DNA of 28,924 bases from an uncultured Fibrobacterota bacterium (GTDB lineage: Bacteria; Fibrobacterota; Chitinivibrionia; Chitinivibrionales; Chitinispirillaceae), in assembly GCA_903888815.1 (NCBI GenBank), contig CAISVC010000585.1, forward strand, positions 1 through 28,924, given 5' to 3'. The notes under the pieces are model-generated. The model had not been told where the DNA came from. It made no database searches and saw only the letters and a program-made list of their open reading frames with translations. Both the position numbers and the translations under genes were made by a program. Below are positions 7,800 to 15,088 of this stretch, piece after piece. Position 1 is the first letter of the stretch. Each line of letters starts with the position of its first letter.

Positions 7800-8894
7800 T
7801 TGAAAAAAACAATTCTCTATGATTCCCATGTCGCACTGGGTGCTAAAATGGCGCCTTTCGGCGGCTACTCAATGCCTATACAATACAGCGGCATTATTAA
7901 AGAGCATATAGCCGCCCGTGAGGCCGCGGCGATTTTCGACACCTGCCACATGGGTGAGTTTCTGATCAAGGGTGCCAACGCAGCCGCTGATCTGGAAATA
8001 ATGCTTTCGTGTCCGGTTACGCCGATAAAAACCGGCCAGTGCAGGTACGGTTTTATCTGCAATGAAAACGGCGGCGTGATTGACGACCAGATCCTGTACC
8101 GGATGGCGGAAAACGAATTTTTCATGGTCGTGAATGCCGCCACCGAACCGGCCGATTTTGAGTGGCTCAGACAGCACCTCTCGGCCGGGACGCGAATTGA
8201 AAACCTCTCCGAGCAGACCGCGAAACTCGACCTTCAGGGCCCTGCCTCGGTAAAAATCATGCAGAAGCTTTTCGCCGATAAAATTGACGGAATGAAATAT
8301 TATACCTGGATGAAAAACCACTATAAAAACATAGAGATGCTTATTAGCCGCACCGGCTATACCGGCGAAATCGGCTTTGAGATCTACTGCACGAACGAGC
8401 GGGGAAAAGCATTCTGGAACGACTGCCTGAATCTCGGCGCGCTGCCTGCAGGGCTCGGCGCGCGCGATACGCTGCGGCTTGAGATGGGGTACCCCCTCTA
8501 CGGCCACGAACTTGACGACCACACTAATGCCGCCGAGTCGGGTTTTACCCGTGCGATCGCGGCCGATAAAAAATTCATCGGCTCGGCAGCGGTTCTTGAC
8601 CCGTCAAAAAAATGCCGACTGCTCGCCGCCATACGGCTTGAAGGCCGCAGGGCTGCGCGTCACGGCGATAAAATCCTTGATGCGCGCGGCCGCGGGATCG
8701 GTACGATAACGAGCGGAAGCTTCTCGCCGTCGCTCTCCTGCGCCATCGCGCTCGGATATACAGCAATCGAAGCATCGGCCATCGGGAATCAGGTCAGGAT
8801 TCAGACCGACCGGCAGGAGCTAGCAGGCCAGATCGTTGAACTGCCCTTTTATAAAAAAGCGACGGGAAGAATGGATATAAAAAAGTTTTTGTAA
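7800..8894 (+). CDS. gcvT: aminomethyltransferase, glycine cleavage T protein
   Basis: Takes the aminomethyl group carried by lipoylated H protein, releases ammonia and passes the one-carbon unit to tetrahydrofolate. The 364-residue length and features match the family: KTILYDSHVALGAKMAPF at the N-terminus, YSMPIQYSG, FDTCHMGEF, the catalytic aspartate D96 in GGVIDDQILYR, RTGYTGEIGFEIY, and GARDTLRLEMGYPLYGHEL. The C-terminal barrel domain carries GTITSGSFSPSL. Two consecutive TTG codons occur at the start. I prefer the second (7800), which leaves 5 nt to GGGAG; the first would leave only 2. It is separated from gcvH by a 491-bp non-coding stretch, unusual for a gcv operon. Confidence 0.97.
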   Translation: MKKTILYDSHVALGAKMAPFGGYSMPIQYSGIIKEHIAAREAAAIFDTCHMGEFLIKGANAAADLEIMLSCPVTPIKTGQCRYGFICNENGGVIDDQILYRMAENEFFMVVNAATEPADFEWLRQHLSAGTRIENLSEQTAKLDLQGPASVKIMQKLFADKIDGMKYYTWMKNHYKNIEMLISRTGYTGEIGFEIYCTNERGKAFWNDCLNLGALPAGLGARDTLRLEMGYPLYGHELDDHTNAAESGFTRAIAADKKFIGSAAVLDPSKKCRLLAAIRLEGRRAARHGDKILDARGRGIGTITSGSFSPSLSCAIALGYTAIEASAIGNQVRIQTDRQELAGQIVELPFYKKATGRMDIKKFL

Positions 8895-9385
8895 AAAAAG
8901 TCCGTAAATAATAAATTGATGTTTGTTTTGGCTAAAGACTTTTTTCGGGGTAACGGGTGGGCACCATTGTCGCAGAACCAAACTTCAGTTGACCCGTACC
9001 CACAAGTTTCAGTGGTGTTGAAATCTAAATAAAAAAATTTACAAAGGTTATTTATAACTGAACGACGCCTGAAAATGGGGGTTTGCATCTGCGCCGTGCC
9101 TTCCTGGAAGAGGCTTTTGGCGGCCCTGAGCGAGGGGAAGCCGAAGTCTGCGCTAAAATAGAAAAACGGCAAGATACTTCAAGCTAAAAAGGACCTCTAG
9201 GAAAAGCTAGCCCCTCGCGACGGGGGATGTCCGCTTTAAAAAGCTCTGGAGGGAAGGGCATGGCGCGGAGAAGAATGAAAAACGGATCGGCCTGAAAAGT
9301 AAAGCACCCCACACCTAAACAGGTGTCTTTAGCTGATAAATTTTATATATTTTATATTTTCAATTTTAAAAAAGGAGCATGAATA
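8895..9385 (+). ncRNA. non-coding gap in gcv locus, candidate structured regulatory RNA
   Basis: No convincing gene in 491 bp between gcvT and gcvH. Several pairings can be read directly. AAAAAAGTC/GACTTTTTT (8894-8902/8937-8945) could end the gcvT message. ACGGGT/ACCCGT (8953-8958/8992-8997) crosses CACCATTG/CAGTGGTG (8962-8969/9010-9017, one wobble) in pseudoknot fashion. AGCT/AGCT (9182-9185/9242-9245) and GGAC/GTCC (9191-9194/9229-9232) enclose a CTAG-GAAAAG-CTAG hairpin and CCCC-TCGCGAC-GGGG. GCGAGGGG (9130-9137) could instead pair with CCCCTCGC (9211-9218), excluding the last hairpin. ACACCT-AAAC-AGGTGT (9311-9326) is followed by CTTT. A switch upstream of gcvH is plausible, but the known glycine riboswitch core is not recognisable. 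A decayed repeat element is the main alternative. Confidence 0.35.
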
Positions 9386-9772
9386 ATGACCACCCCAACT
9401 AACCTTAAGTACTCAAAGACCCACGAATGGGTAAAAATCGAAGGCACGGACGCAACGGTAGGCATCACGCAGCATGCACAGGAAGCCCTTGGGGATATCA
9501 CGTTCGTCGATTTCCCGAAAACCGGTACGAACGTCAAAAAGGAAGGTAGCGCCGGCGTCATCGAGTCGGTCAAGGCGGCGAGCGATATTTATTCTCCCCT
9601 TGCCGGCAAGGTCGCTGAAATAAACGAAGGTCTCGAAACCGCGCCGGAAAGTATTAACAGCGATCCGTACGGGAGCGGCTGGATATTCAAATTGACAAAC
9701 ATTAATGCGGCTGAAGCGGCCGGCCTCATGGATGCCGCCGCGTACGACGCATTTGTTGAGAGCGGAAAATAA
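9386..9772 (+). CDS. gcvH: glycine cleavage system H protein
   Basis: Lipoyl carrier that shuttles the aminomethyl intermediate from the P protein to the T protein and dihydrolipoamide to the L protein. The 128-residue length is normal. The lipoylation site is K63 in IESVKAASDIYSP. Upstream lies LKYSKTHEWVKIEG, then VGITQHAQEALGDITFVDFP, and downstream YGSGWIFKLT, all family hallmarks. ATG 9386 follows AAGGAG by 8 nt; an earlier ATG at 9379 is out of frame. It heads the gcvH-gcvPA-gcvPB run, with only 3 bp before gcvPA. Lipoate synthesis or attachment genes and the L protein are not in the window. Confidence 0.98.
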   Translation: MTTPTNLKYSKTHEWVKIEGTDATVGITQHAQEALGDITFVDFPKTGTNVKKEGSAGVIESVKAASDIYSPLAGKVAEINEGLETAPESINSDPYGSGWIFKLTNINAAEAAGLMDAAAYDAFVESGK

Positions 9773-9775
9773 GCA

Positions 9776-11113
9776 ATGAGTTACATAGCAAACACCGACC
9801 TCCAGCGCCGCCAAATGCTTGCAACCTGCGGGGTCAAATCAATCGGCGACCTCTTTGCCGATATCCCTGAAAGCTTGAGGCCACGATCGTTTCGTCTGCC
9901 GCAGGGCAGATCCGAGCTCGAGACGTTTGCCTATTTCGAAAAACTGGCAAACCAGAACTATTCGCACCTGACCTGTTTTGTCGGCGGCGGGTTCTACGAC
10001 CATTTCATCCCGGCAGCGGTCGACGCTCTTGTATCACGCAGCGAATTCTACACCGCCTATACGCCGTACCAGCCCGAACTCTCCCAGGGGATGCTCCAGG
10101 CGATTTACGAATACCAGACCGGAATCTGCCGGCTTACGGGTCTTGATGTTTCGAACGCGTCGCTCTATGACGGCGGCACTGCATTGTACGAGGCCTGCCA
10201 GATGGCGGTGAGCGCCACGGGCCGGCGCAAGGTGATCATGGACGGCGGGGTGAACCCGATCTACCGGAAAATGCTCTACTCGTATACCGCCAATCTTTCC
10301 ATCGAATTCGTAGAGACACCGGTGGTGCACGGGCAGAGCGACCGCAACCGCGTCTTTGAGGCGCTCGACGGCCGGACCGCCGCCGTGCTGCTCCAGAACC
10401 CTAATTTCTTCGGCGTCATAGACGACCACTCCGACATCGTGAAAAAAGCGCATGAACTCGGAATCATCGCGATCCAGTCTGTATATCCGGTCGCTCTTTC
10501 GCTCCTTAAAACCCCTGGCGAACAGGGATTCGACATAGCCACCGGCGAAGGTCAGTCGCTCGGCATCCCGCTCTCGTTCGGCGGGCCGTACCTCGGATTC
10601 ATTGCCGCAAAAAAGGCGCTCGTACGCAAGATGCCGGGCAGGATCGTTGCCCGAACCGTTGACACAGCCGGCAGGTCTGGCTTCGTGCTGTCGCTGCAGG
10701 CGCGCGAACAGCATATACGGCGCGAAAAAGCGACCTCCAATATCTGTACGAACGAAGCGCTGTGCGCGCTGCGCGCGCACCTTTACCTGAGCCTTTTAGG
10801 CAGAGAGGGGCTGAAGTCCGTGGCGCAGCTCTGTTTCGACAAGGCGCACTACGCGAAGGAGCGGATCAAGACGATACCCGGCGTCAAAGTCATGGAATCG
10901 TCGCCCACCTTCAACGAGTTCACGGTAAAACTGCCCATCGACGCGGGCGAATGCGTGGGCCGGATGGTCGAACTCGGTTTCGCCGCCGGTTTCCCGCTCG
11001 GCCGCTACTACCCCGGTATGGAAAACTACCTTTTAGTGGCGGTCACCGAAAAACGCACCAAGTACGAAATCGGCCAGCTCGCCGAAGCGCTGGAGGCGGT
11101 CACATGCAGATAA
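9776..11113 (+). CDS. gcvPA: glycine dehydrogenase (decarboxylating) subunit 1
   Basis: N-terminal half of the split P protein, which with subunit 2 decarboxylates glycine and loads the aminomethyl group on GcvH. The 445 residues match the split-type subunit. Typical segments are FVGGGFYDHFIPAAVDAL, SEFYTAYTPYQPELSQGMLQ, YDGGTALYEAC, GVIDDHSDIV, and SFGGPYLGF followed by RKMPGRIV. This subunit has the aminotransferase-like fold without the PLP lysine. The start ATG is 3 bp after gcvH, and the end overlaps gcvPB by 10 nt, so the two subunits are probably translated together. The split form is common outside Proteobacteria and eukaryotes. Confidence 0.98.
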   Translation: MSYIANTDLQRRQMLATCGVKSIGDLFADIPESLRPRSFRLPQGRSELETFAYFEKLANQNYSHLTCFVGGGFYDHFIPAAVDALVSRSEFYTAYTPYQPELSQGMLQAIYEYQTGICRLTGLDVSNASLYDGGTALYEACQMAVSATGRRKVIMDGGVNPIYRKMLYSYTANLSIEFVETPVVHGQSDRNRVFEALDGRTAAVLLQNPNFFGVIDDHSDIVKKAHELGIIAIQSVYPVALSLLKTPGEQGFDIATGEGQSLGIPLSFGGPYLGFIAAKKALVRKMPGRIVARTVDTAGRSGFVLSLQAREQHIRREKATSNICTNEALCALRAHLYLSLLGREGLKSVAQLCFDKAHYAKERIKTIPGVKVMESSPTFNEFTVKLPIDAGECVGRMVELGFAAGFPLGRYYPGMENYLLVAVTEKRTKYEIGQLAEALEAVTCR

Positions 11114-12555
11114 TTTTTGAAAAATCAGTTCCTGAACGCCATGGCGTTTCGCTCCCCTGTTCCGACGTCCCCGCACGCCATACCGTCGCCGAAAAATACC
11201 GCCGTAAAACCGATGCAGCGCTCTGCGAGCTGTCCGAGCTTGACGTGGTGCGCCACTTCACCGCGCTCTCGCGCCGTAATTACGGGGTCGACACCAATTT
11301 CTACCCCCTTGGCTCCTGCACCATGAAATACAATCCTAAAATCACGGAAAAAATCGCGGGCCTGACGGGATTTTCGGCGCTGCATCCCCTGCTGCCACAG
11401 CTGCGGCGCGGCGGCATGCTGACGCAGGGAGCGCTTGCCGTGCTGTACGAGCTCGAGCAGCTGCTCTGCGAAATCCTGGGCATGGACGCTTTCACGGTAC
11501 ACCCGCTGGCAGGCGCTCACGGCGAGCTTACCGGCATGATGCTCATCGCCGCCTACCACCGCGATAAAGGCAACCGCAAGACCGAAATCCTTATCCCGGA
11601 CGAAGCGCACGGCACCAATCCGTCGAGCGCGGCCATTGCGGGTTTTTCCGTACGCTCGGTGCCGACCGATCCGGACACCGGCGTGCTCGACACTAACACG
11701 CTCGAAGCCATGATCGGCGAGCAGACGGCCGGCATCATGATGACCAATCCGAACACGCTCGGCCTTTTCAATCCGCAGATCGCACGGATCGCCGAACTCG
11801 CCCACCGGTACGACGCACAGCTGTATTACGACGGCGCCAACCTTAATGCGATCCTCGGAAAATTTCGTCCCGGCGACGCAGATTTTGATATTGTACATGT
11901 CAACCTGCACAAGACTTTTGCCACCCCGCACGGCGGCGGCGGCCCCGGCGCCGGCCCGGTAGGGGTCAGAAAACATCTCGAACCGTTTCTGCCGGTCTCC
12001 CGCATCACCAAGCGGACGGACAACACCTATGCGCTCAATTACGATTTCCCGAAATCGATCGGCTATATCGCGCCGTTTTACGGAAACTTTGCCGTGTGTC
12101 TCAAGGCATATGCCTATATTCTGATGCTGGGCGGCAAGGGGCTCATCGAAGCAAGTGAAAATGCGGTGCTCAATGCCAACTATGTCATGCATTCGTTGAA
12201 AAATGACTACCATATTCCCTACCTTAAAACCTGTATGCATGAATGCGTGGTGAGCGCTAAAAACCAGATGAAGCATGGTATCCACGCGATTGATATCGCC
12301 AAAGCGCTCATTGACCGCGGGTTCCATCCGCCGACCGTCTATTTTCCGCTCATTATCAAGGAAACGATGATGATCGAGCCGACTGAAACCGAGAGCAAGG
12401 AGACGCTTGATGCTTTTATTATTGCTATGAAAGAAATCGCGGCCGCCGCAAAAGAGACTCCGGATGCACTCCACGCCGCTCCGCAGACGACACCGGTGGG
12501 CCGGCTCGATGAAACAAAAGCGGCAAAGGATATGGATGTCAATTTTACCGGCTGA
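11104..12555 (+). CDS. gcvPB: glycine dehydrogenase (decarboxylating) subunit 2
   Basis: PLP-binding half of the split P protein. The 483 residues contain NFYPLGSCTMKYNPK, VHPLAGAHGELTGM, DEAHGTNPSSAAIAGF, YYDGANLNAILG and the PLP lysine K270 in NLHKTFATPHGGGGPG, followed by a C-terminal block with PPTVYFPLIIKETMMIEPTE. I place the start at ATG 11104 (MQIIFEK), inside the end of gcvPA, as in other split operons. The open frame reaches back further to 10762, but that stretch is the shadow of gcvPA. It ends a unit that lacks gcvL, so dihydrolipoamide dehydrogenase must be encoded elsewhere. Confidence 0.98.
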   Translation: MQIIFEKSVPERHGVSLPCSDVPARHTVAEKYRRKTDAALCELSELDVVRHFTALSRRNYGVDTNFYPLGSCTMKYNPKITEKIAGLTGFSALHPLLPQLRRGGMLTQGALAVLYELEQLLCEILGMDAFTVHPLAGAHGELTGMMLIAAYHRDKGNRKTEILIPDEAHGTNPSSAAIAGFSVRSVPTDPDTGVLDTNTLEAMIGEQTAGIMMTNPNTLGLFNPQIARIAELAHRYDAQLYYDGANLNAILGKFRPGDADFDIVHVNLHKTFATPHGGGGPGAGPVGVRKHLEPFLPVSRITKRTDNTYALNYDFPKSIGYIAPFYGNFAVCLKAYAYILMLGGKGLIEASENAVLNANYVMHSLKNDYHIPYLKTCMHECVVSAKNQMKHGIHAIDIAKALIDRGFHPPTVYFPLIIKETMMIEPTETESKETLDAFIIAMKEIAAAAKETPDALHAAPQTTPVGRLDETKAAKDMDVNFTG

Positions 12556-12578
12556 AAATCCGGTTTTAAGGTAAAATG

Positions 12579-12607
12579 TTGATTTCTGAAATGCAATTTA
12601 TTATACT
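12579..12607 (+). promoter_or_regulatory. sigma70-type promoter for the SH3-like protein
   Basis: TTGATT (12579-12584) and TATACT (12602-12607) are separated by 17 bp, and the coding start follows 50 bp downstream. The spacing and elements are close to consensus. Confidence 0.7.
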
Positions 12608-12615
12608 TTAACCAG

Positions 12616-12637
12616 GGAGTATGTCTGGAGTATGTCT
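12616..12637 (+). repeat. 11-bp tandem repeat in the 5' untranslated region
   Basis: GGAGTATGTCT occurs twice in tandem, and a third partial copy, GGAGTAT (12648-12654), forms the ribosome binding site of the following gene. Each copy looks like a Shine-Dalgarno sequence. It may be a simple duplication, or it could provide standby ribosome sites. Confidence 0.75.
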
Positions 12638-12657
12638 ATAGTAACAAGGAGTATCAT

Positions 12658-13101
12658 ATGCGTTTAAGTCGCCTTCTTTTTATTATGCTCATGGCAACGA
12701 CCGCTCTCTGGGCAGCCGATACGAAGAAATATGTCCAGCCGAAGGAAAACAATATCGGAGTATATAAAAACCAGATCCGCGAAGTGTATGAACAGCCGAT
12801 CTTCAAGGTAGGACCGGACGACCGGCTGCTGATCGTCGATTCAAAGGGCGATCATTATAAGATCCAGAACGCCGAGGGTCAGACCGGATGGATCGAAAAG
12901 CGGCTCGTGGTGACGATCGGTAAAAGCAAGACCTTCGTATTCGATAAGGCGGAAGTGGTCGGGTATCTTGATAATCCCACGCCGGTATATATCCTCGACA
13001 GCGATGACCCGAACGCCGAACGCATCTACCTCGACCGTTCGTTCAAAGACGCGCTGCGGGACAACGTTGATAAAGAAACGGTCGAGCGGCGGGTGAAATA
13101 A
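12658..13101 (+). CDS. secreted SH3-like domain protein
   Basis: A 147-residue protein with a clear signal peptide (MRLSRLLFIMLMATTALWAA, cleavage near residue 20) and a central bacterial SH3-like fold. Around residues 32-80 the strands IGVYKNQIREVYEQPIFKVG, DRLLIVDSKGDHYKIQ and GQTGWIEKRLVV have the pattern of extracellular SH3b domains that bind peptidoglycan or proteins. The C-terminal 60 residues are charged (FDKAEVVGYLDN, LDSDDPNAERIYLDRSF, VDKETVERRVK) and have no match that I recognise. ATG 12658 follows AAGGAG with 6-7 nt spacing. It has its own promoter upstream and a strong terminator downstream, so it is a single-gene unit. A periplasmic role is likely; the function is unknown. Confidence 0.85.
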   Translation: MRLSRLLFIMLMATTALWAADTKKYVQPKENNIGVYKNQIREVYEQPIFKVGPDDRLLIVDSKGDHYKIQNAEGQTGWIEKRLVVTIGKSKTFVFDKAEVVGYLDNPTPVYILDSDDPNAERIYLDRSFKDALRDNVDKETVERRVK

Positions 13102-13127
13102 AGCAATAACCGGAAGATTGGAAAGTG

Positions 13128-13165
13128 AACGGAAAGGAACCTGCAATGGGTTTCTTTCCGTTTTT
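13128..13165 (+). terminator. intrinsic terminator after the SH3-like gene
   Basis: AACGGAAAGGAACC pairs with GGTTTCTTTCCGTT (one wobble) over a short loop and runs into TTTTT, a classic rightward rho-independent terminator 27 bp after the stop codon. Confidence 0.88.
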
Positions 13166-13203
13166 AATTGAAACGCATTGCACCTCAAAGAAGGAGCATT
13201 GCT

Positions 13204-13308
13204 ATGTGGCGTATATGCAGTGTTTCGTCCGTTTTTGTGACAAGTCTTTTTTTCATTGCGCAGGCCCAGCAAAAAGTTGACATGGGCGCTCCTCAGCAGA
13301 ACCGATAG
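13204..13308 (+). CDS. 34-residue secreted microprotein (hypothetical)
   Basis: A short open frame with all start signals: AAGGAG 7 nt before ATG 13204, a short N-terminus (MWRICSVSS), a hydrophobic core (VFVTSLFFIA) and an AQA^Q-type signal-peptidase site, leaving a mature tail of about 13 residues (QKVDMGAPQQNR). It lies between the terminator of the SH3-like gene and the promoter of rpmB. I do not recognise it. It could be a real exported peptide, the N-terminus of a truncated secreted protein, or chance. The good ribosome site plus signal peptide makes me favour a real or recently broken gene. Confidence 0.5.
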   Translation: MWRICSVSSVFVTSLFFIAQAQQKVDMGAPQQNR

Positions 13309-13334
13309 AAAGAGTTGCCCGATCGAAAGTTTGT

Positions 13335-13363
13335 TTGACAGCATCTGCTGCACAAGATATTTT
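13335..13363 (+). promoter_or_regulatory. sigma70-type promoter of rpmB
   Basis: TTGACA (13335-13340) and TATTTT (13358-13363) with a 17-bp spacer lie 35 bp before the rpmB start codon. Confidence 0.72.
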
Positions 13364-13398
13364 TTAAGCCGTTTTTTATATGCTATAGAGGAGCGATC

Positions 13399-13581
13399 AT
13401 GGCAAAGACCTGTGCTATCTGCGGTAAACATCCGCGGTCCGGACGAACGATTTCCCATGCGCATAACGTTAATCCGCGCATCTATTTTCCCAACCTGCGC
13501 ACTATCCGCCGGGTAAAGAACGGTACTCATGAACGGATCAAGGTGTGTATGAAATGCCTCAAGGCAATGGCAAAAACGTAA
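13399..13581 (+). CDS. rpmB: 50S ribosomal protein L28
   Basis: Small basic protein of the large ribosomal subunit. The 60 residues show the bL28 pattern: a CxxC pair near the N-terminus (C5, C8 in MAKTCAICGKHPRSG), the HAHNVNPRIYFPNLRTIR core, and a second CxxC (C50, C53) in IKVCMKCLKAM. It is therefore the zinc-binding form. ATG 13399 follows GAGGAG by 6 nt. It is a single-gene unit with its own promoter and terminator. Confidence 0.98.
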   Translation: MAKTCAICGKHPRSGRTISHAHNVNPRIYFPNLRTIRRVKNGTHERIKVCMKCLKAMAKT

Positions 13582-13608
13582 TCATTCTTGCAAAATAACG
13601 GATTCTGC

Positions 13609-13643
13609 ATGAGCCCCTGCCTGAAAGGCAGGGCTCATTTTTT
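13609..13643 (+). terminator. intrinsic terminator after rpmB
   Basis: ATGAGCC(C)CTGCCT pairs with AGGCAGGGCTCAT over a GAA loop with one bulged C, followed by TTTTTT. It works rightward for rpmB. The minus-strand pheA gene ends right at it, but no T-run follows in that direction, though the hairpin might still mark its RNA end. Confidence 0.9.
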
Positions 13644-14527
13644 CATAGCAACGGTCGCTTACGGTATTCGGGGTCAAGCGGCGTGCCGACTGGATACGAA
13701 CCCAGGAACCGGTAGAACGTCGTGATTTCCTGCAGATGGTTGATCGCGTTCCGCTGCACGTCGTTGCGCGCGTCGCCGGCGAAATCAAGGTAAAAAAGGT
13801 ACTGGAATCCGCGTCCATGAACCGGGCGCGATTCGATCTTGTATAAATTGATATCTCGCAGGGCGAAAACGCTAAGGCATTTGTAAAGCGCCCCCGGAAT
13901 GTCCTTCGTCGAAAAGACGATCGAGCTTTTTATGCGCTTCGCGGCGGACTTTGAGGCTGATTTGGCAGCCGGCAATGGAAACCTGAATTTTTTCGCTACT
14001 ACCAGAAACCGGGTGGTGTTCCACTTTGTGTCCTCTATGTTGCGCGCAAGGACCTGCATGTCGAAGTCAACGGCCGCCTGCTGGGAAGCGATGGCCGCCG
14101 CGTCATTGAGTCCTTCATTGCGGATTTTTTTCACCGCCCAGGCGGTATTGGAGACCGGCACCACGGTGAGGTACGGAAACCTTTTCAGAAATTTTCTGCA
14201 CTGCCCGAAGGCGGCAGGATGCGAAAAGACCCTCCGGATCTGCCGCCGGGAAATTCCCTTGTTCGCGATAAGAAAGTGCCGTATGCGCAGCAGCACTTCA
14301 CCGACGATATGCAGGTTGCTCTCAAGGAGCCGGTCGTAATTCTCGTGGATGCTCCCGGCCAGCGAGTTTTCGATCGGCACCACGCCGAAACGGTACCGGC
14401 CTCGCGCAACACCGCGGAATACATCGCTGAATTCCGGAACTGCAGCCGATTTCTCTTTCTCGCCGAAATATTCGATGGCGGCGAGCTCGCCGAAAGCCCC
14501 TCGTTCGCCCGCAAAAGCAATAGTCAC
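13643..14527 (-). CDS. pheA: prephenate dehydratase
   Basis: Converts prephenate to phenylpyruvate in phenylalanine synthesis. The 294-residue protein is the monofunctional form: a prephenate dehydratase domain (residues 1-180) starting MTIAFAGERGAFGELAA, with VVPIENSLAGSIHENYD and the catalytic TTRF motif at 171-174, then an ACT domain (about 200-280) with KDIPGALYKCLSVFA and IESRP, the phenylalanine-binding feedback site. There is no chorismate mutase domain. I use GTG 14527 because AAGGAGG lies 8 nt upstream and the GTGA overlaps the stop of the NlpC gene; the open frame extends 50 codons further but without family similarity. The linker near residue 187-200 is Lys/Ala/Ser rich. Confidence 0.95.
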   Translation of the reverse strand: MTIAFAGERGAFGELAAIEYFGEKEKSAAVPEFSDVFRGVARGRYRFGVVPIENSLAGSIHENYDRLLESNLHIVGEVLLRIRHFLIANKGISRRQIRRVFSHPAAFGQCRKFLKRFPYLTVVPVSNTAWAVKKIRNEGLNDAAAIASQQAAVDFDMQVLARNIEDTKWNTTRFLVVAKKFRFPLPAAKSASKSAAKRIKSSIVFSTKDIPGALYKCLSVFALRDINLYKIESRPVHGRGFQYLFYLDFAGDARNDVQRNAINHLQEITTFYRFLGSYPVGTPLDPEYRKRPLL

Positions 14528-15087
14528 TGGAATAACCTCCTTGCTGCAACGAAATGTGAACGGTAATACTCGTCGTTCAGACTGCTCTCGATAACGCCGT
14601 ATGAAGAGCTTGCATGAACGAAACGTCCTTCCCCTGTGCAAATACCGACATGGTCGACCGTGCCGAAAAATCCCCACCGGAAAAAAATCAGATCCCCCGC
14701 TTTCACCTCTGCAAACCGAACCGGCGAGCCGAGCTTCACCATATCGACGGCCGACCGCGGCATCAGGGCACCATTAAGCTCGCGGAACACAAGACACACA
14801 AGCCCGGAACAATCGACATTCTCCCTCGACATGCCGCCGTACCGGTACGGTGTGCCAAGGTAGGAGTCGAGTATTTTTTTGAGCCGCTCCGTTTCGATCG
14901 AACCCCGTCGGTTAGGTGCGGTGCTGTCATAACGGAGCGCTCCCTCCTCCGCCGCCTCAACAGGCCGTGGCCTGCCGTAACGCACGGTGGAGGACATACA
15001 TCCTGTAAACCACCCGGCGCAGAAAATGCACGCCCCCGCAACAACTATGATTGCGATGCCGTGTCGAGCCGGTACCGAAGGGCGCAT
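14524..15087 (-). CDS. NlpC/P60 family lipoprotein (peptidoglycan endopeptidase)
   Basis: Likely cleaves cell-wall peptides. The 187-residue protein has a lipoprotein-type signal (IAIIVVAGACIFCAGWFTGC, lipidation at C30) and an NlpC/P60 domain from about residue 66. It carries the catalytic cysteine C93 in VDCSGLV, H146 in TVDHVGI and a third residue, H158, in RFVHASSS. GTPYRYGG before the cysteine is also typical. ATG 15087 lies one base after the gatA stop. Its 3' end overlaps the pheA start as GTGA, and its last codons carry the pheA ribosome site, so it is translationally coupled to an unrelated biosynthetic gene. Confidence 0.94.
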   Translation of the reverse strand: MRPSVPARHGIAIIVVAGACIFCAGWFTGCMSSTVRYGRPRPVEAAEEGALRYDSTAPNRRGSIETERLKKILDSYLGTPYRYGGMSRENVDCSGLVCLVFRELNGALMPRSAVDMVKLGSPVRFAEVKAGDLIFFRWGFFGTVDHVGICTGEGRFVHASSSYGVIESSLNDEYYRSHFVAARRLFQ

Positions 15088-15088
15088 A

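Noticed and set aside
8849..9172. 107-codon minus-strand open frame across the gcvT end
   Set aside because: No ribosome site, it overlaps the gcvT 3' end, and the interval looks structured on the plus strand. I treat it as a chance or decayed frame.
8895..9385. tmRNA, RNase P RNA or classical glycine riboswitch in the gcv gap
   Set aside because: No tRNA-like end or GGTTCGA block, no GAGGAAAGTCC block, and no glycine-aptamer GCCGAAGGGGCAA-type core. Only loose resemblances (GCCGAAG, AAAAAGGACC) are present.
10762..11103. N-terminal extension of gcvPB
   Set aside because: This stretch is the shadow of gcvPA in another frame, and the family starts at MQIIFEK (11104).
10034..12474. Long minus-strand open frames opposite gcvPA and gcvPB (248 and 449 codons)
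   Set aside because: Antisense shadows of high-GC coding sequence; Arg/His/Val-rich with no recognisable domain and no ribosome sites.
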